Assembly (NCBI RefSeq): GCF_014635085.1
Contig: NZ_BMCH01000003.1
Coordinates: forward strand, 434,001 to 498,000
DNA from: Asaia siamensis
GTDB lineage: Bacteria > Pseudomonadota > Alphaproteobacteria > Acetobacterales > Acetobacteraceae
DNA length: 64,000 nucleotides
Reading direction: 5' to 3'
Part shown: piece by piece, positions 1 to 10,100 of the stretch
Layout of the letters: every line of letters starts with the position of its first letter
How positions within the stretch are numbered: the stretch's first letter is position 1
Position numbers and translations under genes: made by a program
Notes under the pieces: generated by a model
What the model saw: the letters and a program-made list of their open reading frames with translations, nothing else
Told to the model about the DNA's origin: nothing
The model's database searches: none

Positions 1-883
1 CGACATAGGCAGCGTCGCGTATCCACGCGAAGCGATAATCCCAGTTCTTGCCATCGCGCAGACGCTCGGGCAGCGATGTGGTGGCTGCCGCCGCAATAGC
101 GCCGCTCGATGAATAGAGCAGCAGCTTCAGGGCGAGCGCACTGCGACGCACCTGCTCGCGATAGGGGCCGTCATAATGCAGGTCATTGGCCCAGTTGCGC
201 CACGCGGAATCGCTCGTCTCGATGCGGGCATCGATCTCTTCCACCGATGGCACGGCAAGAGGCTCGTTTTCTGTGGCGACCAGGGCAATGAGCGCGCGGG
301 TCTTTTCCCCCACCACGATCTCGGCCTCTATGGCGTCATCTTCTTCGCGGGTCAGGCGCATGTTCTCTGTATGCACCAGATGCGCCAGAACCGAACCAAC
401 ATGGAAGATCGACCCGTTTTCGGTCTCCTGTATCCAGGGCGCTACGGTGCCGCAGCGTGTCCCAAGGCGAAAACGCACGATGAAGGTCATACGACCCGAA
501 ACGCCTTCGATCCGTCGGGCGAATTCCGTCCAGGGCAGGCGCCCGGCAAGGGTGCTGTTCAGAGAATCCGTCAGCCGCGCCGTGCCGTGTTCCGTCTCGA
601 TCAGGGTCTCGAGAACATTGCTGTCCTCGCGATAGCGGCGTGTTGCGGTATAGGCCCCGACAGGGCGTATCTGGAAAAAACCACCCGGGCGATGCAGCAG
701 GCGGTCGAACATGGGCGGAGAATCGATATTAGGCACGCAAAGCCAGTCGACACTGCCATCGGGCGCCAACAGAGCCACGCATCGGCCATCGCCGAGAGCC
801 GCATAATCCTCAATGGGCCAGAACCCGTCGAGCGGCCCTTCAGGCGAGAGCGCCCGGGCAAGGGCGGGTATCGTATGCGTCAT
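1..883 (-). CDS. Glycoside hydrolase family 15 protein (glucoamylase/trehalase-like), 3' part off the window
   Basis: The reading frame is open from an ATG at 883 to the window edge (294 codons). The start region reads FWPIEDYAALGDG, then a DGSVDWLC motif and a DSPPMFDRLL motif, which is the usual N-terminal beta-sandwich of bacterial GH15 enzymes. The last codons seen (KNWDYRFAWIRDAAY) begin the (alpha/alpha)6 catalytic barrel with its WDYR..WIRDA signature. Members hydrolyse alpha-glucosidic bonds in maltooligosaccharides or trehalose; substrate cannot be decided here. There is no signal peptide, so it is probably cytoplasmic. It follows the OprB porin on the same strand after 87 bases, suggesting sugar uptake and breakdown are linked. 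The catalytic acids lie beyond the window. Confidence 0.85.
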   Translation of the reverse strand, partial: MTHTIPALARALSPEGPLDGFWPIEDYAALGDGRCVALLAPDGSVDWLCVPNIDSPPMFDRLLHRPGGFFQIRPVGAYTATRRYREDSNVLETLIETEHGTARLTDSLNSTLAGRLPWTEFARRIEGVSGRMTFIVRFRLGTRCGTVAPWIQETENGSIFHVGSVLAHLVHTENMRLTREEDDAIEAEIVVGEKTRALIALVATENEPLAVPSVEEIDARIETSDSAWRNWANDLHYDGPYREQVRRSALALKLLLYSSSGAIAAAATTSLPERLRDGKNWDYRFAWIRDAAYV

Positions 884-888
884 GGGCG

Positions 889-946
889 CCTCTCTCGATC
901 TGTCGGCTCGGCTTGTCGCCGGGGCAGATGCAACAATCGAGAGAGG
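889..946 (-). promoter_or_regulatory. Inverted repeat covering the ribosome binding site of the GH15 gene
   Basis: A perfect 11-base inverted repeat (arms 889-899 and 936-946) lies between the porin stop and the GH15 start. In the transcript the downstream arm contains GAGAGAGG, the only Shine-Dalgarno-like sequence before the ATG at 883. A small nested CGGC/GCCG stem lies in the loop. Folding would hide the ribosome binding site. This is a structural observation; regulation is inferred. Confidence 0.5.
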
Positions 947-970
947 GGACGGGTTTCTCCCGCCAGTTTT

Positions 971-2455
971 TCAGAAGATTTCTATATGGCTCTTGAAGCC
1001 GAGAAGTGCCTGATTGTTAAGCTGTTTCTGACCACCGGGGTTGAAATAATACTGGAAGTCAGGCGCGAAGGTGACCCCGCGCAGCACATGAATCTGATAG
1101 GTGGCTTCCACCACATAGGCGCTGGTCTGAGGAAAGAGCGACCCGTTCGGGATCGGCAGGCCCTGCATGGCGTAGAGGCGCTGCGAACGCGTCAGGTCGT
1201 CAGACACATGAGTCCATGAGAAATTGACGCCAACGCCATCGAGCGGGCGCGACTTCCAGAACCCGCGATCGAGCACACCGATCGAGAGCTGGTCTGCGCG
1301 CGTCGCAGTCTGTGCCTTGTTGAAATAGGCCGCACCGATCAGGGTGACGCCGGCATCGGGGGCCTGACCGGGGTGGTGATAGACCATCTGATCCACCAGC
1401 CCCCAGGCTGCCCAGGCGCCATGCACGTTGCGCGGCTTGAGGCCGCTCAGCGCAAAGGCGTCGCCATTGCCGTCATAGTAGTTGTCCTTGTGGTCTGCCG
1501 TATCATACGCAAAACCTGCCTTGTAATGGCCGGGCAGCGAGTGATCGTGACCAAAGCGCGGCTCCCAGATGAATTCGACCGGCATGGCCTCGCCATCGAT
1601 CGTCGCGCCGTTGAACTTGAAGCCCGTACGCATCTGGGCATTGCCGTAGATGGCCTGGGTCTGGGTGAAATAGACACCGAATTGCAGAATGGTGTTCTCG
1701 CTCGGCCTGATCCGGAACCGCGCTGCCCAGTTGGCATCGGGGTAGGAGGCGTGAGCCGTATTGTCACTCGAGGCCTTCGGGTTACCGCAGAAGGCATTGT
1801 TCATGAAGTTACAGTAGAGCGGATTGGCCGAGAAATCGGACAGGAAGGACATGCGCCCCGCCGCCACATTGAAACGGTCATTGAACAGCGTTTCCTCGCC
1901 ATAGGCATAGACAAGATGGACGACCACGTTGCCGCCACTGCCATAAATTTCCTGGCTGGGGTTGAGGTTGTCGCCAAACATGCGGCTCACGGGAATGCCG
2001 TAACGGCCAACCATCACATCATGGGTCGAAAACCCGGTCCAGCCCGCCAGACGCTCCCAGTCAATGTCGTTTTCCATCGAATACTGACCGGTATTGCTCG
2101 CCCCCTGGCGCAGACCGAGCCCCTTGGTCGGGGCCGTGATCATGCCTGACATCTCGTTGGTGTTATCGAGCAATATGGCAATGCCATGCTCACGCAGCCA
2201 GGCATTCACCCCGAACGGATTGACGAACAAGGCCTCCGGCTTCGGCAGCGGGGCAACGGACGTATCCTTCTGCACCTCCGACAGAGAGGCTTGGGTCAGG
2301 GCCGAGGGCTGCTGGCCGGCATTGACGGCGCCATAGGTGGCATTGGCGACCACGGGGGACGGAGACCCCTGCGCATAGGCAGTGGCGGCCATGAACGGCA
2401 TGGCAAGACAGGCGGAAAAGAGGCGCAAGACGGAAGGGGTCAATGTCTGGCTCAA
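971..2455 (-). CDS. oprB: Carbohydrate-selective porin, OprB family
   Basis: A 494-residue outer membrane protein. Residues 1-28 form a signal peptide ending in TAYA/QG. The body is rich in aromatic beta-strand segments and ends in HIEIF, the C-terminal phenylalanine expected for BAM-inserted porins. Motifs such as WERLAGWTGFSTHDV and the long extracellular-loop pattern fit OprB porins, which let glucose and other sugars diffuse across the outer membrane and are abundant in acetic acid bacteria. The first start in frame is TTG, with AGGGAG almost touching it; a second TTG at 2443 is possible, and no ATG precedes the signal peptide, so the start is uncertain. It is followed by the GH15 gene on the same strand. 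Confidence 0.9.
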   Translation of the reverse strand: MSQTLTPSVLRLFSACLAMPFMAATAYAQGSPSPVVANATYGAVNAGQQPSALTQASLSEVQKDTSVAPLPKPEALFVNPFGVNAWLREHGIAILLDNTNEMSGMITAPTKGLGLRQGASNTGQYSMENDIDWERLAGWTGFSTHDVMVGRYGIPVSRMFGDNLNPSQEIYGSGGNVVVHLVYAYGEETLFNDRFNVAAGRMSFLSDFSANPLYCNFMNNAFCGNPKASSDNTAHASYPDANWAARFRIRPSENTILQFGVYFTQTQAIYGNAQMRTGFKFNGATIDGEAMPVEFIWEPRFGHDHSLPGHYKAGFAYDTADHKDNYYDGNGDAFALSGLKPRNVHGAWAAWGLVDQMVYHHPGQAPDAGVTLIGAAYFNKAQTATRADQLSIGVLDRGFWKSRPLDGVGVNFSWTHVSDDLTRSQRLYAMQGLPIPNGSLFPQTSAYVVEATYQIHVLRGVTFAPDFQYYFNPGGQKQLNNQALLGFKSHIEIF

Positions 2456-2484
2456 GCTCCCTGTGAGTGGATGACCGTCTTTTA

Positions 2485-2517
2485 AGAAAACCGACAGGTT
2501 TTTTGGACCCTGCCGGT
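2485..2517 (-). terminator. Rho-independent terminator-like hairpin between TonB receptor and oprB
   Basis: On the minus strand a 9-base stem (one G-U pair; arms 2509-2517 and 2490-2498) has a 10-base A-rich loop and is followed by TTTTCTT. It probably ends the TonB-receptor transcript. It stops only 30 bases before the oprB start, so it could instead act as an attenuator in the oprB leader. Confidence 0.55.
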
Positions 2518-2660
2518 CGTGTTTTTATGCCGTATCCGTGATCAGCTACCCATGGAAGCGGAAAAAACACCGTTAAATCTGACGTCAAGCGATCATGACA
2601 AATCATTGCTGGATCGGCAGAACCGATCACAGCCTGGAAGGAGCCTCGTTAATTTTCCGC

Positions 2661-5207
2661 TTAGAGATCGTAGTTCACGCGGAAATAGTAGTAGCCACCG
2701 TTAATGCCGAGCTGCGAGGTGCTCATGTAATATTGCGGCGCGCCGAGATAGCGGTTTCCATCAGGCACGCGGCTGGGATAGGCCGAGAAGATGTTGTTGC
2801 CGCCGATCGTGGCTGTCCAGCGGGGGGTGATCCGGTAGCTCACGTCCAGATTGGTCGTCCATTTCGGCTTGTTCTGGTATTCCAGAAAATGCGTCGTGCT
2901 GAACTGGTAGGGGCCGGGTGCATAGTAGGTGAGCTGGTTGGTCGTCTGGCCCCAGCGGATCTCATGCAGGCCGATGATCCACTTCGCATGGGTCCAGTTG
3001 CCACCGAAGATGATCTTGCTGCGCGGATAGGCCGTGGTCAGATAGGCAATCGAGGCCGCATTGAGCAGTGGCCCGCCGGTAAGCGGGTTGGTGGCCTGAT
3101 GCGACAGGCGGGTACGGTTGAGGTTGATCGCTGCATCCCAGTCGATACGCCCGAAAGCGCCGAGCTTGGTCAGATAGGTGACAGTGATATCAAGTCCCTG
3201 CGTACGGGTGCTGGCCACATTGCCGAACCAGTTGGCGGTGATAGCGCTCTGATTCCATGTGCCGATATCGGATGGCAGCGCAAAACCATTGAGCTGCATG
3301 GCCTTGATTGCCGTCGCACCCGAGATATTGCCGCCCGGCATGATCCGGTCACGCATGTTGATCTGATAGATATCGGTCGTGACATGCAGGTTGCGGATCG
3401 GCTCGACAATGAACCCGCCTTCCGCATTGGTCGAGCGCTCGGGCTTGAGGCCAGACGACCCGTTGGCAAGTGCACCGGGCGAGCCTGCGCCGATCAACCC
3501 ACGGGCTGCAGTCGGCGAGATATTGAGTGCCGAGTAGTATTTCTGGGCAAGCGTCGGTGCATGAAACCCGTTGCTGATCGTTCCACGCAGCGCGATTCGA
3601 CGCGTAATGTCATAGCGCAACGAGACCTTGCCGTTCTGGGTGTTGCCTACATCGGTGTAATGCTCGTAGCGACCTGCCAGATCCAGCTGCAGCCCCTTGG
3701 CCAGATAGGTCGAGATATCAAGATAGCCTGCCGCCACGTCACGGCTGTAATTCCCTGCATTGCCGGGGTTCGTGCCCGCAAGCGCGTCCGATCCGTTGCC
3801 ATAGAGTGAATCCGGCGAGCCCGTGCCGACCGAATAGCCCTCATACCGATAGGACGCGCCACCGGCGAAATTCACGCTGTGCGGCCAGCCACTGAACTCG
3901 AATTTGCGGCTGAAATCGAAATCATTCGTCCATTGCTGGTTATTGAAGCCCTGCACGTCAAACGAGGTGGGTGTGCGGCCCGTCGCCTTGTTGATCGAGA
4001 GGTTCACCGAGTTGATCAGACCGATATCGTCGTAATCGCGGCCATAGACGCTCGAAACGTCCCAGTGCCAGCCCTGGAAATCGCCCTTCACACCGGCCTT
4101 GAGCTCGAAATCATTCTCGTTCAGCGTCTCGACCGGCGAATACCCCCAAGGGTAGATCGCCTGATAACCGGGATAGGCGTTCAGCGACGAGGCCAGACGA
4201 TAGTTCTGATAGGATTCGGCATGGCGATGGGCATAGGTGCCCAGAGCATAAAGCTGGATGTTGTCTGTCAGATCATATCCGGCATTGACCGCAACACTCT
4301 CGCGCGTCTGCTCGGGCTGGCTCAGGATGTTGTTCTGATAGGTACCCGTGCGGTTGTCGGCGGCGCTGCGATAGGTGTGATCCTGATGCACGAAATCGCC
4401 GCTGACATGCACAAAGCCCCGCGACCCAAGGCTTGCCCCGCCATCAAGATAGACACCCTGCTGAAAGCCATCGCCTTCGGAAGTGATGCCGGTGATGTTC
4501 TGGGCGTGAAAGCCGCGCGCCTGTTTCTTGAGAATAATATTGACCACACCGGCCACGGCGTCCGAGCCGTACTGGGCCGATGCGCCGTCGCGCAGCACCT
4601 CGACATGATCAATGGCCGACATCGGAATCATGTCGATATCGGATGCCGTCGACCCCTGCTGCGGGCCGGGGTTGGAATAGATATTGGCCGTGTTGTGGCG
4701 GCGCTTGCCATCGACCAGAACGAGCGTCTCGTTCGGGTTGAGGCCACGAAGGCTGATCGTGTCCGTCATCGCACCGGCATCGAAACCGGCTGTCGGTGTG
4801 GTGAGCGAGGGCAGCAGCAGCGCAAGCGCATCGCGCAGCGTGCCCTGACCTGTTGCCGCAATCTGCTTGTGCGAAATGATATCGAGCGGCGCGATCGCAT
4901 CGCGCGCCTTCTTGCCAATCTCACGTGTACCGGTCACGACGATGGCTTCACTGCCACCATCGGCGTCGCCCGCCGTAACCGGCGCAGACTGGCGCGTGCG
5001 CAGCGCCTTGCTCTTGGCAGCAGGCTTTGCCGACCTGGCAGGCTGGGTCTTGTTTGCGGCGGGATGACTGACGCTGTCAGTCGCGGTTCCTGCTGTTGTC
5101 TGCGCCAATGCCTCGGCCCCGCAGGACATCAGGCACGTCGTGGCAATAAGGGACAGGATCCCCTTGCGTGCAACTGATGGCAGGAGAGACCGGGAGCGTA
5201 CCAACAT
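2661..5207 (-). CDS. TonB-dependent outer membrane receptor
   Basis: An 848-residue receptor. After a signal peptide ending in EALAQ comes a linker rich in Ala/Lys/Pro, then a TonB box-like EAIVVTGTRE and a plug domain (about residues 90-225) with the motifs SLRGLNPNETLVLVDGKRR, IDHVEVLRDGASAQYG and AVAGVVNIILKK. The rest is a 22-strand barrel ending in FRVNYDL. Such receptors import siderophores, cobalamin, metals or sugars using TonB energy. The substrate is not evident, but the gene lies 58 bases downstream of the cobalamin operon on the same strand, so cobalamin or cobalt uptake is possible. I chose the ATG at 5207 with AAGG upstream; a TTG at 5222 also opens the frame. Confidence 0.85.
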   Translation of the reverse strand: MLVRSRSLLPSVARKGILSLIATTCLMSCGAEALAQTTAGTATDSVSHPAANKTQPARSAKPAAKSKALRTRQSAPVTAGDADGGSEAIVVTGTREIGKKARDAIAPLDIISHKQIAATGQGTLRDALALLLPSLTTPTAGFDAGAMTDTISLRGLNPNETLVLVDGKRRHNTANIYSNPGPQQGSTASDIDMIPMSAIDHVEVLRDGASAQYGSDAVAGVVNIILKKQARGFHAQNITGITSEGDGFQQGVYLDGGASLGSRGFVHVSGDFVHQDHTYRSAADNRTGTYQNNILSQPEQTRESVAVNAGYDLTDNIQLYALGTYAHRHAESYQNYRLASSLNAYPGYQAIYPWGYSPVETLNENDFELKAGVKGDFQGWHWDVSSVYGRDYDDIGLINSVNLSINKATGRTPTSFDVQGFNNQQWTNDFDFSRKFEFSGWPHSVNFAGGASYRYEGYSVGTGSPDSLYGNGSDALAGTNPGNAGNYSRDVAAGYLDISTYLAKGLQLDLAGRYEHYTDVGNTQNGKVSLRYDITRRIALRGTISNGFHAPTLAQKYYSALNISPTAARGLIGAGSPGALANGSSGLKPERSTNAEGGFIVEPIRNLHVTTDIYQINMRDRIMPGGNISGATAIKAMQLNGFALPSDIGTWNQSAITANWFGNVASTRTQGLDITVTYLTKLGAFGRIDWDAAINLNRTRLSHQATNPLTGGPLLNAASIAYLTTAYPRSKIIFGGNWTHAKWIIGLHEIRWGQTTNQLTYYAPGPYQFSTTHFLEYQNKPKWTTNLDVSYRITPRWTATIGGNNIFSAYPSRVPDGNRYLGAPQYYMSTSQLGINGGYYYFRVNYDL

Positions 5208-5265
5208 GATAAACCTTACCAATGATTCAGGATTAGCCTACTCCTCATTGGTCTGTTGCATATTG

Positions 5266-5835
5266 TCAACGGAGTGGGGGGTTTTGCGCAACAAATGCGC
5301 CGTTCTTGTTGAAAAAATGCAACAGAATTGTTTCGCCCTGCGGGGGCGCCGGGTCTTCCATCTGAAACGCCCGGTTTTCTGCAAGTGCCTTCATGATGCG
5401 CAACGGCCCGCCATGGGTCACCACGCGGCAGTTCTCCGCCCTGGACAGGAGATCGCGCCAGAAAGCCGTGACACGCGCGATGAGCGCCTCGACATTTTCT
5501 CCTCCGCCCGGTTGGTAACCGAACGGATCAGCGGCCCAGTCATCGAGCGCTTCTCGCGGGATGGCAGACCAGTTCTGACCCTCCCATGCGCCAAAATCCA
5601 TTTCGAGCAACCGCGCATCGGTCTGAACAGGTGCCCCACCCGCCAGAAAGACGGCGGCGCGCTGACAGCGCTGCGCGGGTGAGGCATAAACCGCCCCCTG
5701 CCCGCCCCATCTTGTGACAAAGCGCTCCCAGCCTGGTGCGAGCGGCACGTCCCGCCTCCCGTAGCACTGCCCTTCAGTCCCCAGAACGGGCGGATGACGC
5801 GCCAGCAGAACTGAAAAAGATGCCTCTAGTCCCAT
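5266..5835 (-). CDS. cobC: Histidine phosphatase family protein, likely alpha-ribazole phosphatase
   Basis: A 189-residue protein of the histidine phosphatase (phosphoglycerate mutase-like) clan. The phosphate loop LARHPPV near residue 11 supplies the catalytic His, and VVTHGGPLRIMKAL near residue 140 supplies the second His. The segment LLEMDFGAWEG is typical of CobC/GpmB-like enzymes. In cobalamin synthesis the enzyme removes phosphate from alpha-ribazole 5'-phosphate (or adenosylcobalamin phosphate). The canonical RHG is RHP here, which also occurs in CobC proteins. The start overlaps the end of the cobyrinate diamide synthase gene by 10 bases, so the two are translationally coupled. The family is broad; the specific role is inferred from this context. 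Confidence 0.75.
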   Translation of the reverse strand: MGLEASFSVLLARHPPVLGTEGQCYGRRDVPLAPGWERFVTRWGGQGAVYASPAQRCQRAAVFLAGGAPVQTDARLLEMDFGAWEGQNWSAIPREALDDWAADPFGYQPGGGENVEALIARVTAFWRDLLSRAENCRVVTHGGPLRIMKALAENRAFQMEDPAPPQGETILLHFFNKNGAFVAQNPPLR

Positions 5836-7130
5836 CGAGACAGCACATGAAAAAACGTGCCTGACACCTGACCGCGCTGCGCGCCCGCCACGCCGAGATC
5901 GTTGCCTTCGCCATCCTGTAACCGGGCAAAAGCGGCATCGCTGCCGGGATCGGTCACTCGGGCATAATGAAACTCATGCCCGCGCAGCCTCGTCCCTTCC
6001 GCCCCCAGAACAGAAGACTGCAAAAGCTGCGCCTGACGATAACCGAGCGCCATCTTGCGCCTGGAGAAGGATGTCTCGTGAGACAGAAGCCCGAGCATGG
6101 CATGAGTCGTGCCTTCACTGTCTTCCAGCCCGGCCCCCAGCACCATGAACCCACCGCACTCTCCATGGATGGGTCGCGTCAGCGCGAAGCGGCGCATGCT
6201 CTCATGAAATGAAGTGGCCGCGGCCAGGGCTGCGGCATGCAGTTCGGGATAGCCTCCCGGCAGCCAGCAGCAATCGGCGCTTTCATCCGGCCCCTCATTA
6301 CGCAGCGGCGAGAACGGGAGGATCTCGGCCCCTGCTTCACGCCATTCTTCCGCCAGATGCGCATAGAGAAAGGAGAAGGCGGCGTCGTCAGCCAGCGCTA
6401 TGCGCTGCCCCGGCGGATTCACGAGTGAGGCCCCTTTGACGCCGGTTGCAGCGATCGGACGCGACAGGGCGAAAATGGCATCCAGATCGAGTTCAGCTTC
6501 CGCCTTGCTGGCAAGGGAGTCGAAAAACCCCGCCAGATCGCCCCGTTCACGGGCCTGAACCAGACCCAGATGGCGCTCTGGCAGCACGATTGATCGATCA
6601 CGCCTGAACACGCCGCATAAAGGCTCTTTCAGCGCGGCGCGACAGAGTTTTTCGTGACGGTCAGAGGCGATGTTGTTCAGAATGACGCCCGCGACAGTAA
6701 CTGTCTCGTCCCATTGCGACAGCCCCTGCGCGACGGCCCCCACGCTCTGCCCCTGCCCGCTCGTATCCAGCACGAGCAGAACCGGCATGGCAAAATGCGC
6801 GGCAATATCGGAGGCTGCACCGCGCTGCCCATCCGGCAACGCAAGCCCGTCGAACAGCCCCATCGAGGATTCCACGATCACCAGATCGACACCCTCCCCG
6901 GCACGGGCAAGACGGGATTCCAGCGCCGGCCCTGACATGGCCCAGCTATCGAGATTGGCGCAGGGCACGCCGGAAGCCTCCTGATGAAAGGCTGGGTCGA
7001 TATAGTCCGGCCCTGTCTTCAACGCCCGCACCGACAGACCGCGACGCCGGAAGGCGCTCAGAAGCGCCAGCGTCACGGTTGTCTTGCCTGAACCCGAGCG
7101 GGGCGCTGCCACCATCAACACACGGCTCAT
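5826..7130 (-). CDS. cobB: Cobyrinate a,c-diamide synthase
   Basis: A 434-residue CobB/CbiA-type enzyme. It uses ATP and glutamine to amidate the a and c side chains in the corrin pathway. The N-terminal half is a DTBS-like ATPase starting RVLMVAAPRSGSGKTT (P-loop) with KTGPDYIDPAFH. The C-terminal half is a class-I glutamine amidotransferase-like domain with LPGGYPELH and the nucleophile motif IHGECGGFMVLG. The ATG at 7130 has AGGAGAG eight to nine bases upstream; longer in-frame extensions would run into cobN. The gene starts 25 bases after cobN in the same operon. Confidence 0.93.
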   Translation of the reverse strand: MSRVLMVAAPRSGSGKTTVTLALLSAFRRRGLSVRALKTGPDYIDPAFHQEASGVPCANLDSWAMSGPALESRLARAGEGVDLVIVESSMGLFDGLALPDGQRGAASDIAAHFAMPVLLVLDTSGQGQSVGAVAQGLSQWDETVTVAGVILNNIASDRHEKLCRAALKEPLCGVFRRDRSIVLPERHLGLVQARERGDLAGFFDSLASKAEAELDLDAIFALSRPIAATGVKGASLVNPPGQRIALADDAAFSFLYAHLAEEWREAGAEILPFSPLRNEGPDESADCCWLPGGYPELHAAALAAATSFHESMRRFALTRPIHGECGGFMVLGAGLEDSEGTTHAMLGLLSHETSFSRRKMALGYRQAQLLQSSVLGAEGTRLRGHEFHYARVTDPGSDAAFARLQDGEGNDLGVAGAQRGQVSGTFFHVLSRWD

Positions 7131-7155
7131 GACGTGTCTCTCCTCTTGCGGGGCC

Positions 7156-10100
7156 TCATGACTCCAGTACCTGCGCAACGATATTGCGGCGCGACTGCCA
7201 GAGGCCGCGATCACGCAACGAGGCGAAACGCCTTTTCATATCCGACAGTGCTTGCGGGTTATGCGCCTCGAAGAATGCCAGCAGATCGTCATTTTCAAGC
7301 AGGGCGGCAAAAGCCAGATCGATCTGTCGGTCAAAGCGCGTGGGCAGGGTAGAAGCATAGCCCTCAAGCGCCATAACGCCACGGGCCATTTCTGCCGCGC
7401 CGCGATAACCATGGCGCATCATGCCCGCAATCCAGCGCTGGTTAGCGAGCCTGCCTCGGGTGATGCGGGCTACTTCCTGCGACACGTCGCGCAGTTTCGG
7501 CGTTTCCGGCTGGCTGGTGTCGCCATGGAGCAGCTTTGGCGTGTTGCCCAGCATCGCGGCGGCGGCAGCAAGGCCTCCCTCATGCGCGGCAGTATCGACA
7601 CCATCGAGCAGATCGGTTTCTGCATGGTCCTGGATATGCAGCACCATCTCGGCGCGCCCCAGACGCGCGCGCAACCCCTCGGCATCAACCACTGCCTCGC
7701 GGTCGCCGCCATAACTCCATTGCGACCCGTCGAGATAAAGCTGACCAAGTTCATCGCGGGTCTGCCAGTTGCCCTCGGCCAGCGCGGCCTCGACCCCGGT
7801 ACCATAAGCGCCGGGCGCCGCACCAAAAATGCGAGAAGCATCGGGATCACGTGTGAGCGGGTTCCATGCCTCGTCTTCCGCACGGGCCGCAACGGCGCGG
7901 GCGGCCTGATCGAAAAGCGCGATCAATCCCGGAAAGGCATCGCGAAACAGGCCTGAAATACGCAGGGTCACATCCACGCGGGGGCGGTCAAGTGTCGTGA
8001 GCGGCACGATCTCGAAGCCGGAAATCCGCCCGCTCGTCGCATCCCAGAGCGGCTGCACGCCCATAAGCAGAAAGGCGAGCGCCATATCCTCGCCCCCTGT
8101 GCGCAATGTGGCGCTGCCCCAGAGATCGAGCACGAGATGACGCAGATTCTCGCCTTCTTCCTGAAGATGGCGCGTCAGCAGCAGATCGGCGGTCTTGTGC
8201 GCCAGAATCAGCGCAGCGCGGCTTGGCAGCAGGCGCGGGTCGATGGTGGTGAGATTACGCCCTGTCGGCAGCACATCCAGACGCCCGCGTGTGGGGGCAC
8301 CCGCAGGACCGGGCGGCACGAAACGCCCGTCCAGTGCGGCAAGCAGCGCCTGTCGCTCGGCCTGAGGGCAGGCATTGAGGCGGGAGGTGACGATATCAGA
8401 GGCTACTTGAGCGGATTCTGCCAGCATCTCGACCAGCGCGCCGTGACGGGGCGGCTGACAGCCGAACACGTGCAACCCGTCACGTATCTGGAGATCCTTC
8501 ACATCGCAGAGATAGGCGTCGAGACGGGCCAGAGCTTCGGCCTCATCCGTCTCGCCGCCTGCCACGCCGCTTTCTGCCAGTACGCCGAGATCTGCGGCCC
8601 GATCGAGGATCTGGCGCCGCAGCAATGCCCCGCGCCGACGATCCAGCCCGTCGGCTTCGGCATATTCGTCGATCAGCCTTTCGAGATCGACCATGGCGCT
8701 ATCGAGCCCGGCGCGCTGAACGGGTGGCGTCATATGGCCGATCATGACCGCGCCAAGACGTCTTTTGGCCGCAGAAGCCTCGCCTGGATTATTAACGATG
8801 AACGGATAGATGACAGGCACATCCCCAAGCAGCACAGGGGGCGCGCAGCTTTCGGACAACGCGACAGATTTGCCCGGCAGCCATTCCAGCGTGCCATGCG
8901 TGCCAAGATGGATCATGGCCGAAATTGCGCGTGTTGCGCGCAGCCAGAGATAGAAACCGATATAGGCATGGCAGGGGGGCACATCAGGATCGTGATACTG
9001 CGCCTTGCGCTCGCTTGCCCTGCCCCGCCCCGGTTGCAGCGCCACCACCATAGTGCCCAGTTCGACGAACCGGGCCTCGATGGGCTGAACCGGCGCGCCC
9101 CAGGCCGCGATGACCTTCTCACGAAACCCCTCGGGCAGAGCCTCGAATAAAAGGCGGTACGCTCCTGCTTCGAGAATACGCTGCATCGGCGCCTGACACA
9201 GCGCCTCGGGCAGGGCGGACGCCTCGACAGAGGTAATGGCATAACCAGCGTCCCGCAGCAGTGTCGTGATAGTCTCGACACTTGCAAACCCGTCGAGACC
9301 GACCGCATGGGCCGCCTGGCCTTCTGCACCGGGATAATCGGACAGAACGAGCGCTAGACGCCTTTCCGCCGGGCTTTGACGCGCCAGACGAAGCCAGCCC
9401 TGCACCTGCTGCACCATGAGCGCAATGCCCGGTGCATGGGCAACGCGTCTTGCAGGCAGGCCGGGCGCTGCCTCGTCGCGAAACGAAATCGGAGTGCCGG
9501 TCAGTCGGCCATCGAGTTCAGGCAACACACATTGCATCGCCAGATCCGATTGCGACAGGCCACGACCCGATTTCTGCCAGGCGACCAGGGTCGTGCTCGG
9601 CTGCAGGATCTGCACCACCGGCACCTGCGCCGCCTCAAGCACGGATGGGGTGCCGTCATCGCCACGCGCAGCGAAAAAGGTCGCATTGAGAATGATCTCC
9701 GGCGGCTCTTCCATCATCCAGCGATCAACAAAAGGCAGGACGCTCGGCGCACGGAGCGAGGCCACATAGATCAGGTCAACGCCAAGACCGGATTCATATA
9801 GCGCCTCGGCAAGGGCATCGACCCCGTCGAGATCGGCCGCGAGCAGGTGAGCGCGATAGAATACCAGCAGAACTCGGCTTGTCCGCTCTGTGCCAAGCCG
9901 ACGATAGACACCGGCGGGCGGCAGGGCCTCGGCAATAGCGCCATCATCCGGCGCCAGCCCGGCAAGGCTGGCCATAAGGGTCAGGGCGCATCGCAGATTG
10001 CGGGCGCCCCCCTCACGAAACAGTCCGTCGAGACGCTCCCATTGCGCAATATCGACGTTCGACAGGGCTTTCAGCGCGGGGTTGGGCGTGGCCTCTCCCG

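Noticed and set aside
176-1219. 347-codon plus-strand frame at the left edge
   Set aside because: Antisense to the GH15 gene and the oprB 3' end, which have clear motifs.
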